DNA from: Dromaius novaehollandiae
Taxonomy: Eukaryota; Chordata; Aves; Casuariiformes; Dromaiidae
Length of the DNA: 64,000 nt
Direction of reading: 5' to 3'
Assembly: GCF_036370855.1 (NCBI RefSeq)
Contig: NC_088132.1
Coordinates: forward strand, 62,162,841-62,226,840
A program made the translations under genes and the position numbers. The notes beneath the pieces are model-generated. The model was not told where the DNA came from and did no database searches. It was given only the letters and a program-made list of their open reading frames with translations. Of the stretch, positions 40,396 through 62,468 are shown in pieces; within the stretch, counting starts at the first letter, position 1; every line of letters starts with the position of its first letter.

Positions 40396-40924
40396 TTCCT
40401 CAACAAGATTGGATGAGGCTGTCGCAAACAATATAACAAAGTTGAAGACAAAGAATAATTTCCCTAAAGATGAGAAAATTCTGAAGATAAAGTTTATAAA
40501 TACTGTAAAATATTTAAGGAAGCAGTATGTTCTATATTAATTTAATATTTATTTAATAAGAATTAACAAGAAAAACATCAAGATGCATGTTTCGAAATAG
40601 GTCTTTGTTTCATCATCATGAAAAGTTAAATCTATTTTTTAAAAAAAAGTCAAAGACAACACATTATGAAAAGTCAGTAGAGCTATTCTAATACAATAAT
40701 CAGAAACATGTTCTAGTTTCATCCAAGACCCCTGCTTTGAAAAAAATTAGGAAGGTAATATATGATCACTTCATTTTTTTAATTTATTTCTGCTGCGGTT
40801 TCCTTTACCTGAGAAATGCATTTATATTTGCATGCAGTTGACATAACCCATTAAAAAATACAGCTAATACTACATCCTCAAAATCTACACATTTTGTTCC
40901 AAGGCTAAGAAGTTTCCTCTTCAA

Positions 40925-40943
40925 TTTTTTTTTTTTTTTTTTT
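40925..40943. repeat. T19 homopolymer
   Basis: Uninterrupted run of 19 T in the first IPO11 intron. Confidence 0.9.
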
Positions 40944-41243
40944 GCAAGCTGACAGTCTCTCAATTATTATAAATTTATGGGTAATGTAATAGGATTCAGA
41001 GGATATAAGCAAAGTATAACATAAAATAGCCATTGTTGCCAAAGAGCCCACAACTTACCATCACATTTTCCAGGAAGGTAGGGGGAATTATGCTACACCA
41101 TATTACAAAACACTCAAACAGAATTTAATATAAGTGGCTATAGAGCAAGAACGGTCACAATTACTATAAATAGCATTATTATGCATATAAAGAACATGTA
41201 GAAAAGAGTATTTTGAATTATACTAGCTTACAGAAGTTACTTC

Positions 41244-41316
41244 CAGCAAAAAATGCTAGAAAATATAAATGGCAATAACACAGCAAAAATGCTAGAAAAT
41301 ATAAATGGCAATAACA
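41244..41316. repeat. 37/36-bp tandem duplication
   Basis: Unit 1 (41244-41280) and unit 2 (41281-41316) both read CAGCAAAAA...TGGCAATAACA. They differ only by one A in the A-run. This is a recent local duplication. Confidence 0.95.
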
Positions 41317-41603
41317 CAGCATTATGTCTGGGATTTTGCAAAGTCCATAGTGAGCATATTTTAAGAATCCACACAGGACAGAACAAAATGATGTTTGTTG
41401 CTTTTATGTTCGAGAGATTCCTCTAAACAATTTCTGCTTTCTTCTGATGATAGCAGTCATCATAGCCTGTTTCTTTACAATTATTTTCCAAGTTTTTTGA
41501 TATAAAAAGAAAAATATACTTATTATTTCAAATCACTCCTTACAGTGCCAAACTGCAAACCTATATTTGCAGTTTAGGTTAACTACAAATATGTTTATAA
41601 ATT

Positions 41604-41620
41604 TATATATATATATATAT

Positions 41621-41670
<50 letters not shown>
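41604..41670. repeat. compound (TA)n-(CA)n-(TA)n microsatellite
   Basis: A TA repeat of about 17 bases, then GC and about 17 CA units, then a TA repeat of about 14 bases. The whole 67 bases alternate purine and pyrimidine. The short open frames across it are artefacts of the repeat. Confidence 0.97.
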
Positions 41671-41671
<1 letters not shown>

Positions 41672-44600
41672 AAAGGCATGGTCACTAAAATAAATAGTAC
41701 CACCCTCTGCTTGTCCCTGCACCTCTTCAACACCTGAAGCTGGAGATAGGGGGGAAATACACTGGTATTCATGTGAATCAAGCTCCCAAATCACTTCCAT
41801 ACCACGTTGCTACATAGGTACTTGTGGCAGGCATAAAAAGCAGGCAGTTTAGATGCAAGCCAATGCTGCTTCATCAGTAGTGCTTATTTATGCCAGCTTA
41901 AGATATTTATTAAAACTGCGCTGGATGAACAAGAGCTTTGACAACTATTAGGAAATCCATGACTTTATGTTACGGTTATATCAGTACCGTAAGAGTGAAT
42001 GAATACCTATGTTTAGGAATCTCCCTCTATGGTGAAATTGAATGCTGTTGTATTGACAAGGATCCCTTTTCTCCTAAAAATCATTCTTAAGGGAAAAAAG
42101 AATTTAAGAATAACCAATTGCCAAGTTTGGAGGCACATACAGAAAAACAGAACAACAGCATGTCTTCAATATGACTTCAATGTTCCCTTCGACTAGTGAA
42201 CTTTCAAGTAAAGCTAATTCCTAAAGCTGGGGTACAATCTTTTATATTAATCTACTTTCGTTTTGTTGTCTCACCAAAACAGAATATGGACTTAGAGCAA
42301 AGTTACATATTACTACATCCCCAACCTAGAAACTACCCTGAAAGAGGGACCCTCTTTTTCCCTTTTCTCCACTCCCTCCAGGCCCCAGCTTCTCCCTTTC
42401 CTCACCTTTTTGTCTTTCCACTCCTTTCCTTGCACTAGCTCTGGTCCTCACTAGACTTCTTGCTAAGCCAGGTGAACTCACTAATCATACAGAAAACTGT
42501 TAGGTTTTTTTTTTTGCAAAGTTGGCAAGTTGAGCCACCTGAGTACATGGTCCAAAACGCACCACACTGGCTAAGGGAGAAAGGAGGAATATAGGACTCT
42601 CAGCAGTGTCAAGCCAGAGAGATTTGTCACATGCAATTTCAGCCCTAGGATAAAGTCCTTATAATCCCTCCTCATGAACAAGATTTCTCTTGAGAATAAA
42701 CTTAACCTCTGCATATGCTTTGTAAAGATAACTGAATCAAGACAATAGCTCACATCTTATGTGTTAATGGGATCCCCTACAACACAGTTTTCATTATTGT
42801 CATATACAGATACTTTCGTGACACCAATTCATGCAGACAGGACCCAACTAGGTTTGACACCTAATTGACAGTGAAACTTACGCACATCATAAAAACATTG
42901 TTTTTCAGACAAGGAAGAAAATCTGCATCACCTCCAAGTATACATGAGCAGAAATATATAAAATAAACAATATATTGTCTACTGAATACTTGCAGAGCTT
43001 AACTCATAGTTCAACAAGTACCACAAGGCTTCCCAGTGCAGCAGATGAAATAGATGGAGTATCAAATAGCTATTATCCAGAAGATATACAATACACCAAA
43101 TGCCACCCCTCAGCACAGTGAGAGGCGAAAAGATGATTTAATAGTCACCTATAACTTTAGCAGTCACCAGTAGTAAGTAAGTGCCAGGAGAATGGCACTC
43201 ACAAGCAGACTGAGCCAAACCCTGATCTAGGTCTTTCCTATTGTTTGATCTTCCTGTGACACGATTTTGCTAACAAGTAACTGGTCTGTTCAGCTACCTT
43301 TCCATTTACTTTTTGAAAAAATAAAATATATTCAAAAATGCATTTTCAGCTAGAAGTACTGTGGCTGAATGACTCATGCACTCTTGAGCCCTACTCTGGA
43401 CGCGCACTAAAGGCTAAGCTTTCTTTGTCCAGATTAACTCAACTGAAAATGATATCTGATCATTCAAGCTAGTGTCTCCAAAGAATCAAACATGACAACT
43501 GCTTCATCACACTTGAGTTTGCCCTTGATTACAGTATATGCCTCAACTGCACTAGCTGAAGAGTCTAGTCACACCTAGATTCCCGCATTCAAAATAGCCA
43601 CTGTTCTCTGTTCTTTTTCACTGCATGACTTAAGGTGGGTGTTTTAAGCATATTTGCTTTAAAGAAGAGAAACAAAGTTTCCATTCTAAAAAGCCACAAG
43701 AACCACTTTCGGGTCCCCTTCTGAGCAAATGAGTCTAATGAGAATGCTAGCATTCTTCCTGATGCTAACATGACATATTAGCAATGCTTTTAAGGATTTT
43801 GCCAATTTCAGGAACAGTTGGTAGTTATACCAGCCCCTCCATCACTCAAGAAACACCCCTATATGAGTCTGTTCTCTATCACTGTATTACCTGTATCAAT
43901 TATGTCATACCTTAGCATTCCTACTGAGCAGTAAAAACAAAAAAAGCTACCAGTATCCTGGCTATTCAAGGTACTACCACTACCATCCTTAGCTGATATT
44001 TTCCAGAACAATTAATTTCTCTTAACTTTAATGAAAAAAGCTGTTTACTCCTTACCCAATCTAAGCCATAGCAAAGAAGAAAAGTGAAAAAGTCTAAGGA
44101 AGAGTTACAGGGTTTGTGTCCATATTGCTACTAACAGAAATAGAGGAACAGAACTTCTACAGATCTACTTTTATAAAATTACAACATTAAAACTAAAAGT
44201 TAGGTCTGAAAATCAACATAAGCAGCAGAAAACACCAGAGATAAAGGAACACAGAATAAGAAGGGAAAGCCTAGGAATATAGGACAACAATAAGGGAAGC
44301 TGACTGATATTTAGAAAAGGAACTCTGATTATGCTATAAAACACTTAGGGCAAGAAGAATGGCCTCTTGGGTTAAATGGAAAACACAAAACTGATCAAGA
44401 AGTCCTAACACAAACAATAGGCATTATAAGATTACAGTAAGACCACTCCTGAGGAATTTGCTTAGATATAAGCTCAGAAGAAACTCCATCATAGGGTTCA
44501 GTATTCATAACACAGAAAGAGCCAAAGGCGCACACAGAGACGACGGAAGAATATTTTAAATGTTTGATAGTAAGCTTATAGGATGACAAATTTCACAAGA

Positions 44601-45173
44601 CTAATCTTATTGCTTTTACTTCTTTATAGTTCACTCCATCTTAACAAACAGATTGTCAAAAACAAACAGAACACTTCATAACAAATTGGTATGCAACAGC
44701 TGAAATAGAAACTTCAGTTCCAGTCTGCCTTCATCCTCTGAAACAGGCTATAAGCCATTTCAGTACACAGTTAAAACCAGTTGCTGATAATACAGTTTTA
44801 AAGTGTATTATATGTAGGGTTTGGGTAACAGGAACTTTTCTTATTTTATGCATATGGTATGAAATGCATTTCTACATAATGGTACAACAGAAGAATGAGA
44901 GGGAAAAAAGCAGACAGTGATGAAGCCTTTAAGTTTCAAGAAGTCAAAATTCATAAGGAACATGCTACTTATAAAGACTGAAGTACTCTTAATATTAAGA
45001 ATGTCAATTTGAAAGCCATGCCGAATGCACTGCAGACATCATCTGAGCTGTTACACAGCAATGTACGTAGTAGCATACATTGGAAGCAACGTCGGTACTG
45101 CATGTAGGGCCATGCTCTTGCATAACACACATTACCATTTTCTAAGATGACACAAAATGAAGAAATAACTCAC

Positions 45174-45252
45174 TGCTACTGCACTGAACCTGCCTTTGAT
45201 TCTGGGAAGAAGCTGCTTTCCTGTAAGGCCTCAACTGCTGTTCTTCAAAACC
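45174..45252 (-). other. IPO11: candidate non-coding 5'UTR exon of IPO11
   Basis: A 79-base minus-strand segment lies between a pyrimidine-rich acceptor (TTTTCTTCCTACAG) and a strong donor GTGAGT. It contains no ATG, as expected for a 5' leader exon spliced between the CpG-island first exon and the ATG exon at 37423. It rests on splice-site quality alone. Confidence 0.4.
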
Positions 45253-46216
45253 CTGTAGGAAGAAAATAGTCACCTTTAATGAAAGGACAGTGCTTGCTTT
45301 TTTCATTTCTGCAAAACACAAGTTCTATCAACAAACTGTGCTGCTTAATGCGTCACTTCTTCTGATGCCTTCCCATCTTATCCAGACTGAAAATTGTTTC
45401 AATGAGAAATGACAAAATAGCTCCATGGAACCAGGTAACAGCTCTTCTTTTTTTCTGTAGTCAAAGAAAATACTTTGACAGCACTGAACAACAAAAAAAA
45501 TAATGGTGAGTTCCCCTTACCCTTGGTGGCCTAAAGAAATCAGCACATGAGCATAAAAAAAATACATGAGCAGAAAAGCAATGCTGCACCAGTGATAAAC
45601 AGACCTGATACTTCAAATTAAAATGCAAACGATGATAGCAGGAGCAGATAAAAACAGCTAAAAGATGCCAGGAGGGGCATCGCACAGCGCAGTCCAACTG
45701 CACGATTCCTTCGTCCCCGACACGAAAAACCTGAGCAGCTCCTACCTCCAGCCCATTTCCCGGCCTCAGCCAAAGTCGCTTTCTCCCTTTCACCGCCGCT
45801 CTCCGCGGCCTGCCCGCCGCCCGCCCCGGGAGCCCGCCCGGGCCCAGCACCAACCGGCTCCGCGCCGCGCCCTCTCGCCCGCCCGCGCACGCCGAGGCAC
45901 GCGGGAGCCCGCCAGCCCCGCCACGGCGACGGGTCGCAGCCGCGGCTCGGGGCCCCGCGCGCTCTCGGGCCCCGCCGCCGCCGCCGCCGCCGCCACCGCC
46001 ACCGCCCCCGTCCCCGTCCCGGCAGCTCGGCCGCGCCGCGGGCCGGCGCAGGGCCGCGGCGGCGGGAGGCGACGCGGCTCACCCACCGTTCGGCTCGCGT
46101 CGCCGCGCGCGGAGCGGGCCTGGCGCGCGCGACCCCCGCCTATTCCGAAGCTCGCGCCACGAGCCGGGACCAGCTGCTGCCGCTGCAGCACCCCGCCTCC
46201 CCCGGCGCGCCGCCGC

Positions 46217-46224
46217 TGACGTCA
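46217..46224. promoter_or_regulatory. CRE palindrome (CREB/ATF site)
   Basis: Perfect TGACGTCA in the IPO11 CpG island, in the position expected just upstream of the minus-strand start. CREB/ATF binding is inferred from the consensus. Confidence 0.7.
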
Positions 46225-46321
46225 TCGCCCCCGCGACACGCGACTGACGCTCCCCGCGGCGCGTGCGGACGCTCTCGGGGCCGTCGGGCAGCGGGACGAG
46301 CGGGCCCGGCGCGCCCTCTCT

Positions 46322-46333
46322 CGCGCATGCGCC
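46322..46333. promoter_or_regulatory. NRF1-like site
   Basis: CGCGCATGCGCC matches the NRF1 palindrome YGCGCAYGCGCR at 11 of 12 positions. Such sites are common in TATA-less housekeeping promoters. Confidence 0.55.
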
Positions 46334-46376
46334 TGCCGCCGCTGGGGCAGAGACTCGCTGTGGCCTGGGCGGGAAA

Positions 46377-46386
46377 GGGGCGGGGC
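46377..46386. promoter_or_regulatory. GC box (SP1/KLF)
   Basis: GGGGCGGGGC, a consensus SP1 site inside the CpG island, upstream of IPO11. Confidence 0.55.
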
Positions 46387-46500
46387 TGCTGGCACGCGGC
46401 AGCGCGTGACGCCTGCGGCTGTCGAGCGGCGGCGGGGCGGGCGGGGGTGTTGCGGTCCCGAGCTAACGCCTGCCCGCGGGGGGCAGTTTGGAGGGGTAAA

Positions 46501-47999
46501 CGATTGAAAGTAATGGCGGGCGATGAGAACTTTTGACAGAGTTTTACTCACGTATTACCTCGTTTGCTGAACCGTCATAGCTGGACAAGGGAGAATGGTG
46601 TAGAGAGGCTGTAGTACAAATGTGTCTTATGTTTATATAACAACTTATACTGAATCTGAAAATATTTCAGGTGTCTAATGTTAGATAACTAGATGTTTTG
46701 TTTGCTTTGGGGAATAACAAACACTGAAAAAGTACCTGATGGAATCTGTATGTCAAACTCTGGTATCTGTAGGTAGTACAACTGAATAAGGAGTTGGAGC
46801 TACTGTATGGAAGTGTAGCCCCTACAGGTCTTCCCCCTGGCTATTTCAATTTTCACCTTTTCTTCCTCCATTTTTCCAGGGTTCTACTCATGCACAACAA
46901 CCTGGAATGGATATTGTTCTGGGTTAATTACCGCACTGGCTGTTTAAACATTGTTTTATTGCCATGTAATTGGCTCCCCCTTACTGTTCCGTGCACCAAA
47001 TAATGTGCAATTAGCTAGGAAAACGTTCTTTATCATGTTAGGAGTATGTATATTCCCATACATAAGAGAAAAGAGGAAATAATTTATAGCAACACTAACA
47101 CACACATTCTCAAATAGCTCATAAGTGGCTGACACTCTTCATACTCTGATCCAAATGGTCATATGAACAACTTAATAATGCTGTATTGGCACTGTTCTGT
47201 GCCATATGCCAGGTGTTACAGGTGTACCAAGATACCTCGGTAACCTATCAAGAAAATGATGATTTGATTTCTTTTATTTGACTGTTCAAACGATTTGTAG
47301 AAATGCGGAATTGATCCTGACAGTTCACTGCTGGTGTCATCGCTAGCTGTGTGCCCTGAGTAGAAATCAGCAGAGCAGTCTCTTTGGCAAAGTCAAACTC
47401 AGTGAAACAACTCATGTAACCATCAGGAAATATTGACATCATACTGAAATTTGCCAACAGACAACAGCACAAGTAGAGCTAGACCAGCAGCTATTACAGA
47501 TACAGGCAGTGATGTGGCTTTCCCAGTGGCATCCCCCCACTCCGTTTTCAGAGCAATTGACAGTTCCAGTAAAATCACACACGAACCCTGTCAGCTTAAC
47601 TGGTGGTTGACCAACAGCCAGCAGGATTTGAGCCACTGATCAAATGTTAAAATATACCTACATTTTAGGTATATTTGAAGATTAGGTTAAATTTTAAGAT
47701 TTATTATTAATTTAAGAGAAGGGGGAAATGACTTGGAGCAAGAGAAACTGCTTTTCCTAAGGGGTACTTCTGTCTGGAAAGCGACCTATAATGCTAATTT
47801 TTGTCAATTAAACCAATGCTTTGCTAAACCGTGCTGTTTCAGGGGTTACTTGGCTTGGCTCTTTCTAATAACCCCGTTGAAGAGTCCATTCTTGAGACAG
47901 CTCGGGATAAAAGATACCAGATGCTACGTGCTACCGTTTAGCCTTACGGTTAGGCTTTTTTAACCTTCAAAGACAGCACTACTGCAGAGTACGTCTCAG
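46501..47999. other. IPO11-DIMT1 divergent intergenic spacer
   Basis: About 1.5 kb between the two CpG islands. Most of it shows nothing recognisable. The segment 47248-47639 has overlapping open frames on the minus strand and is listed separately. Confidence 0.6.
47248..47639 (-). pseudogene. unrecognised coding-like remnant with a membrane-segment-like stretch
   Basis: On the minus strand, three overlapping frames stay open in succession. One reads VAQILLAVGQPPVKLTGF (47636 leftward). A second reads DATGKATSLPVSVIAAGLAL then LVLLSVGKFQYDV, which resembles a polar linker plus a transmembrane helix. A third reads SIFPDGYMSCFTEFDF. A frame-shifted remnant of a membrane protein gene is one explanation; chance is another. 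I do not recognise the family, and the plus strand is also open (47451-47639). Confidence 0.25.
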
Positions 48000-48201
48000 G
48001 GAGCGCCCCCGGCAGCCGGGATCAGAAGTGCTGGCGGGACGCGGCAGAGCTGGCGCAAAGGGCCACCCCGGCCCCTCGCCGCCCCCTCCGGCCGCGTCTC
48101 TCCATTCCCCGCCCAGCCACCGCGGCTCCGCGAAGAGGGCGCGGCCCCTTCCCAGGCCCCGCCTCCCGGTGACGCGCAATCCCGGCGCCAGCAAGTCCCG
48201 C

Positions 48202-48226
48202 CGCGGTGCTCCCTGGGAGCTGTAGT
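48202..48226 (-). promoter_or_regulatory. ZNF143/SBS-like composite site
   Basis: Read on the minus strand, ACTACAGCTCCCAGGGAGCA followed by CCGCG resembles the SBS consensus with its ACTACA extension (ACTACAATTCCCAGAATGCA...). It lies 55-80 bases upstream of the DIMT1 ATG, a usual position for ZNF143/THAP11-bound promoters. Binding is inferred. Confidence 0.6.
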
Positions 48227-48279
48227 CCCCGGGGCCCACGGCGGGAGGCGGTCGCGTGCGTGGCGGCCCGGCGCTCGCC

Positions 48280-54017
<5,738 letters not shown>

Positions 54018-57000
54018 GTTCCCTCAGAAGAATGAAAGATATTCCGTATTTTGTCATCTAAGTCTTACTGAAGCCAGAGTGACTGCTGTGGGACAATATC
54101 TTTTTGCAAAAGCAACAAACGGAACATGGCATGCATATCCTGGGTCTTTTTAAGAACATTAGGTACAATACAGATAACAGGAAGAAGCTGCTGCTCTATA
54201 TTTTAAAAGCGTTAAATCCTTTCAGGACCAAAGTGAGGTGTTGGACTTCCATGTGACTGCACATTTTCAAATATATCCCACTGACATGTGGATTGATGCT
54301 GCCATAACTGAGATCTGTGTTGTCTGTTCATGGACTTCATCTCTATGTTCTTGCAGTATTCACAGTACAACTCTGAATTCTGGTTTGGATGACAACAACA
54401 ACAGATTTGTAGCTGTTTCGTTTGTTTCTTTTTAAGTATATTTAAACATTTTCTTTTCATCCGAAATGCTTGTCTTTTCCATTTGTCCTTTGGTAGCTAC
54501 CAGCAATCCAAGTCTGTTTAGTAACCTGTTTCTCTTACAGAAATCTTGGTATATGTTTTTCAGAAACAAGGGCAGCTTCTGGGCTTGATTTCGGTTACAA
54601 AAATGTTAGTGAGGTTACCTAGAACTACCACTGTGCAACTCCTTTACCCCTTCCTCACTGCCATTGAACCACTATAGGAAACAGCAGTAAAGTACCAAGT
54701 GACCAGCACTCATAGGCATGGACAGAAGTTTTCCTGTCAAAAAAAAAAAAAAAAAAAAATCAGCTCGAATTGACAATTGAGAAATCTACTTTGCCATTCA
54801 AGACAAAGGGGAGTTTTAGCCTAGATGAAAGCTTTTTGTGAGCCTCAAAGCAGTGCATTCCTGCATTTGATAAAAACACTCACTGAAGTATCTCAATATA
54901 GTCTGGATTATATATTTGTTACCAACGCCATGGCAAAGTTTACCCAAGGAAGATTACATTAACTCCGTAAAACAGCCATTTTAAAAAAATATACTTAGTC
55001 TTTTTCTGAATCATAAGACAGAACAAACTCCATAGCACGATGCCGGACTGAAGGCATGACTCTGTACTAACATGACTCATTTGTTTTATATATGGCATAT
55101 GTCCTTCCATAAATACAATAGCAAATGGAGAAGAGGCATGAAATTAGCAAAAAAACCACTTCTCCCACATTAACTTCATTTTATTCAAATCTAAGAAGTA
55201 TGAACGTTTCCTTGCATTACTACAGTCATTGATTCAGGAACATCCACTTGAATTTGCAGACATCCTGAAACAGGGGCTTGGAAAACTGAATTGCTTGTTT
55301 ACTCTATAATTTCATGATTTTAGTGCTACTTCCCTGCATACAGAATACATTTATGAGTGATGGTTGGTAGGCACAGAAATATGGCAAGACCAATGCAGAA
55401 GGAGCAGGTGGTAGAGATAGGTATCACGCTTTTCAAAATACTTTCAAATGCTTTTACAGGACAAGAAACAAAATATGCTCCTCTGAGCCCAATTCAAGTA
55501 ATTCCAGTCCATCATAGCAATGGGCTGCAGGACTTAAAGTGCCATAAAAAGCCATATTAGTTTTGTATCTATATTCTTGCTGTATTTTAGTATTGGTGTC
55601 AATCTCATTTTATAGCACGGGCCTGTAACAAAGGCTGTTTAACATCCCTCCTGCTAGACACATGATTTTCTTATATCTGTTTCCTGACAGGGCTAGATAC
55701 ATTATTTACAAAGCTTAGTAAAAGCTGCTGCCTCTCCTCTTTGGTACCTGCTATAAACCAGTCTGTCTGTGGCTGTAGGTTTGCATGGAGGAATAGCAGT
55801 GAACTGATTGTTTCTCATGTTGGATGTCTCGATCTTTGGAGGATTTAGAAAGTAAGATTCCTCTAGAGCAACTTTAAAAAAAAAAAAAGAAGAAGAAGAA
55901 GAAGAAGAAGCCTGGGTTATTCTAATTAACCTGTACTATCACCTACTGCAAAAACAACTGCCTTCCATTTCACTTTTCCCCCCCCCCTTCTAGCTGTGAT
56001 GAATGACATTCTTAAACAAATGCTCAGAAGGATCAGTGATGTTTCACAGAGAGCTGCTGCAAAACGAAGGTCAGGAAAATGCTTCAGGGAACTCCTTCCT
56101 AAATTACAAGCTTGCACAGAATGGTCATTTCCAAAAGTAAATAATCACTCTGAAATCAGAGGCCTTTGAAATATTTTTCAAAATGTAACTCAGACGTGTT
56201 TACAAAGTGAAACCCTTCCCGAAGCAAAATATAACTTGCGTAGAAGTAAATTCTCATCTGTAATTCATTTAATAGCTTAATTTATTAAACACATTGTGTA
56301 AAATCTACATTGTTGTTTCAGCTTTCATGTTTACACATAGGAGGATTTTTATTTTTTTTTTTTAACCATGATGCAACAAGAGCTTCCCATAGCCTACCTT
56401 CCTATGGGAGATACAAACATTAAACACTACGAGAATTCCTGGCTCATTTAACTCTCTTTTCATTGCCTTCCCTTTATTTCCCTCCAGCCCTGGCACAAAC
56501 AGGCTTGTATTCCAAAAGTGATTTTTTTTTTAAACAGTTCCAAGGGAAAGTCTGCTGATATGAGCTCCTGGAAACAGGGAGAACTCCTAGAGAGGTCTAC
56601 AATTCTTCATTCGACAAGAAGTTCTTACAGGAAAGGTCAATCTTTTGGGGGGATATTGACTTGCAAAAATAACTTGAGTGCCACCACCTAAAAAGTGCCG
56701 ATACACATGGCGCCATTTGTGAGAATTCAGGTATTTGTGGGATTTCTATTAGCACTAGGTAGAGGTATTGCGCAAATCCTCAAATGATGCAATTTCACCC
56801 CACTTTTCAGCTGCTGGCACTGCACCAAGGGAAAAATAGGTATTAGCTACTTTCTTTAAAGCAACAGAACTACTCAACTACCTGCAAACTACAGTTAATG
56901 TACATGTAAGTTTGTCATGCATCAAAAGCCAAATTTTAACAGTATGTAAAAGGGTACTATGTAGTTCTTTAGCTGGATCCCTGAACTTTCACAGTTATCC

Positions 57001-57416
57001 TATCCATATGTAGAGGTCAGACTGCACCTTTATTCTGACAGCATTATCACACCATACCACATATTGTATATCTGCATTATCCTAAGATACAACTCTCCTC
57101 AGTACTTAAACATTACCCTTTATTATACATCAACTAATTTATATTTGTTTTTTTGTTTTTTGTTTTTTTTTACAGAGAAAATGTTAGAATTATATAGCCA
57201 CTCTTTATGGTATTCAAATAAATCTAGATTCCAGATTTTTACAAGGAGGATGGAATGTCCAGCTGTTTGTCCACTCTAACAGCTATTGCAGTTCCTGTTC
57301 AAATGATATGGCACATCCTGTGAAATGAACTAGCCACCAAAAAAAAAAAAGTCTCAAAACACATTAAAAATGTACACACACTAAAAGTAATTTACATTGA
57401 CAAATAAGGAATGTTG
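54018..57416. other. DIMT1 3'UTR and DIMT1-KIF2A convergent intergenic space
   Basis: About 3.4 kb between the DIMT1 stop and the candidate KIF2A poly(A) signal. It contains an A21 tract (54739-54759), a short GAA microsatellite (about 55886-55910) and a C10 tract at 55978. I see no gene or recognisable transposon in it. Confidence 0.6.
54739..54759. repeat. A21 homopolymer
   Basis: Uninterrupted run of 21 A, 720 bases downstream of the DIMT1 stop codon. Confidence 0.9.
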
Positions 57417-57422
57417 TTTATT
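57417..57422 (-). terminator. KIF2A: candidate KIF2A poly(A) signal
   Basis: AATAAA on the minus strand (TTTATT on plus), about 550 bases downstream of the KIF2A stop. Other TTTATT occurrences (57119-57124, 56281-56286) could serve longer 3'UTR isoforms. Confidence 0.4.
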
Positions 57423-57971
57423 AAGGCTGTGCTTCATAAAGAGGATGTTTAGGGTTAAGTAGCCTTCACCAAGGCACAGAATGGGAAGAGGTGAGCACAG
57501 CTGTCTGTAGAAGAGAAGTTATGTACAACCACTAGTGAGGTGTGCATGCACGCAAACACAATTTAAAACTGCACAGCTGGTCTTTGTAACAAAACTGAAC
57601 ATAGTTAAAAGGAAATACTGTGACATTTTTAATGGCCACAGTTTTACTTCATTATTAAAAACATGGCAAATATTTCCAAAACATAAAATTCACAATTTGA
57701 ATAAATGAAATATTTTAAACAAAGTGCTTCACAGATCTGAACCCTGCATGGTTGTGCTGTCTGGTCTAGAAGCATTTTGTAGACATCACAGGAGCATTTC
57801 ACACAAAACTGAAAATGTCATTCAGGTGAATAAGAAACAGGACATTTCCACAGACATTTCTAAAGTTTTTACACTTTCAAGTAGTTGAGTTCTTACGGCC
57901 ACTGGGTTTTGTAACAAATGTGTGCTACAGCAGTATGGGTTCGTGGATTCCTTTAGCAGCAAAGGCCCGTT

Positions 57972-62468
<4,497 letters not shown>

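Larger units (their letters stand above)
37424..45173 (-). other. IPO11 intron in the 5'UTR
   Basis: An intron of 7.7 kb if the candidate exon at 45174-45252 is real, otherwise longer. It contains the TA/CA microsatellite at 41.6 kb, a 37/36-bp tandem duplication at 41.25 kb, a T19 tract and an old repeat fragment near 40.15 kb. No coding exon was seen. Confidence 0.6.
45690..46500. promoter_or_regulatory. IPO11: IPO11 CpG-island promoter and first exon region
   Basis: GC-rich, CpG-dense sequence in sharp contrast to the flanking AT-rich DNA, without a TATA box. The minus-strand first exon probably ends at 46083 with a GTGAGC donor (46082-46077) and starts somewhere near 46.15-46.25 kb. The long open frames here on both strands result from high GC content. 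The exact start site cannot be read from sequence. Confidence 0.75.

Noticed and set aside
41533..41800. Two minus-strand open frames with Val-Cys and Tyr-Ile repeats
   Set aside because: They are translations of the TA/CA microsatellite.
45461..46551. Long open frames on both strands rich in Arg, Ala, Pro and Gly
   Set aside because: They come from CpG-island composition. Several overlap in opposite strands, and none has family similarity or splice structure.
47253..47320. C/D snoRNA-like arrangement (ATGATGA then CTGA)
   Set aside because: There is no terminal stem, no C'/D' pair and it is not in a host intron. The boxes are short enough to occur by chance.
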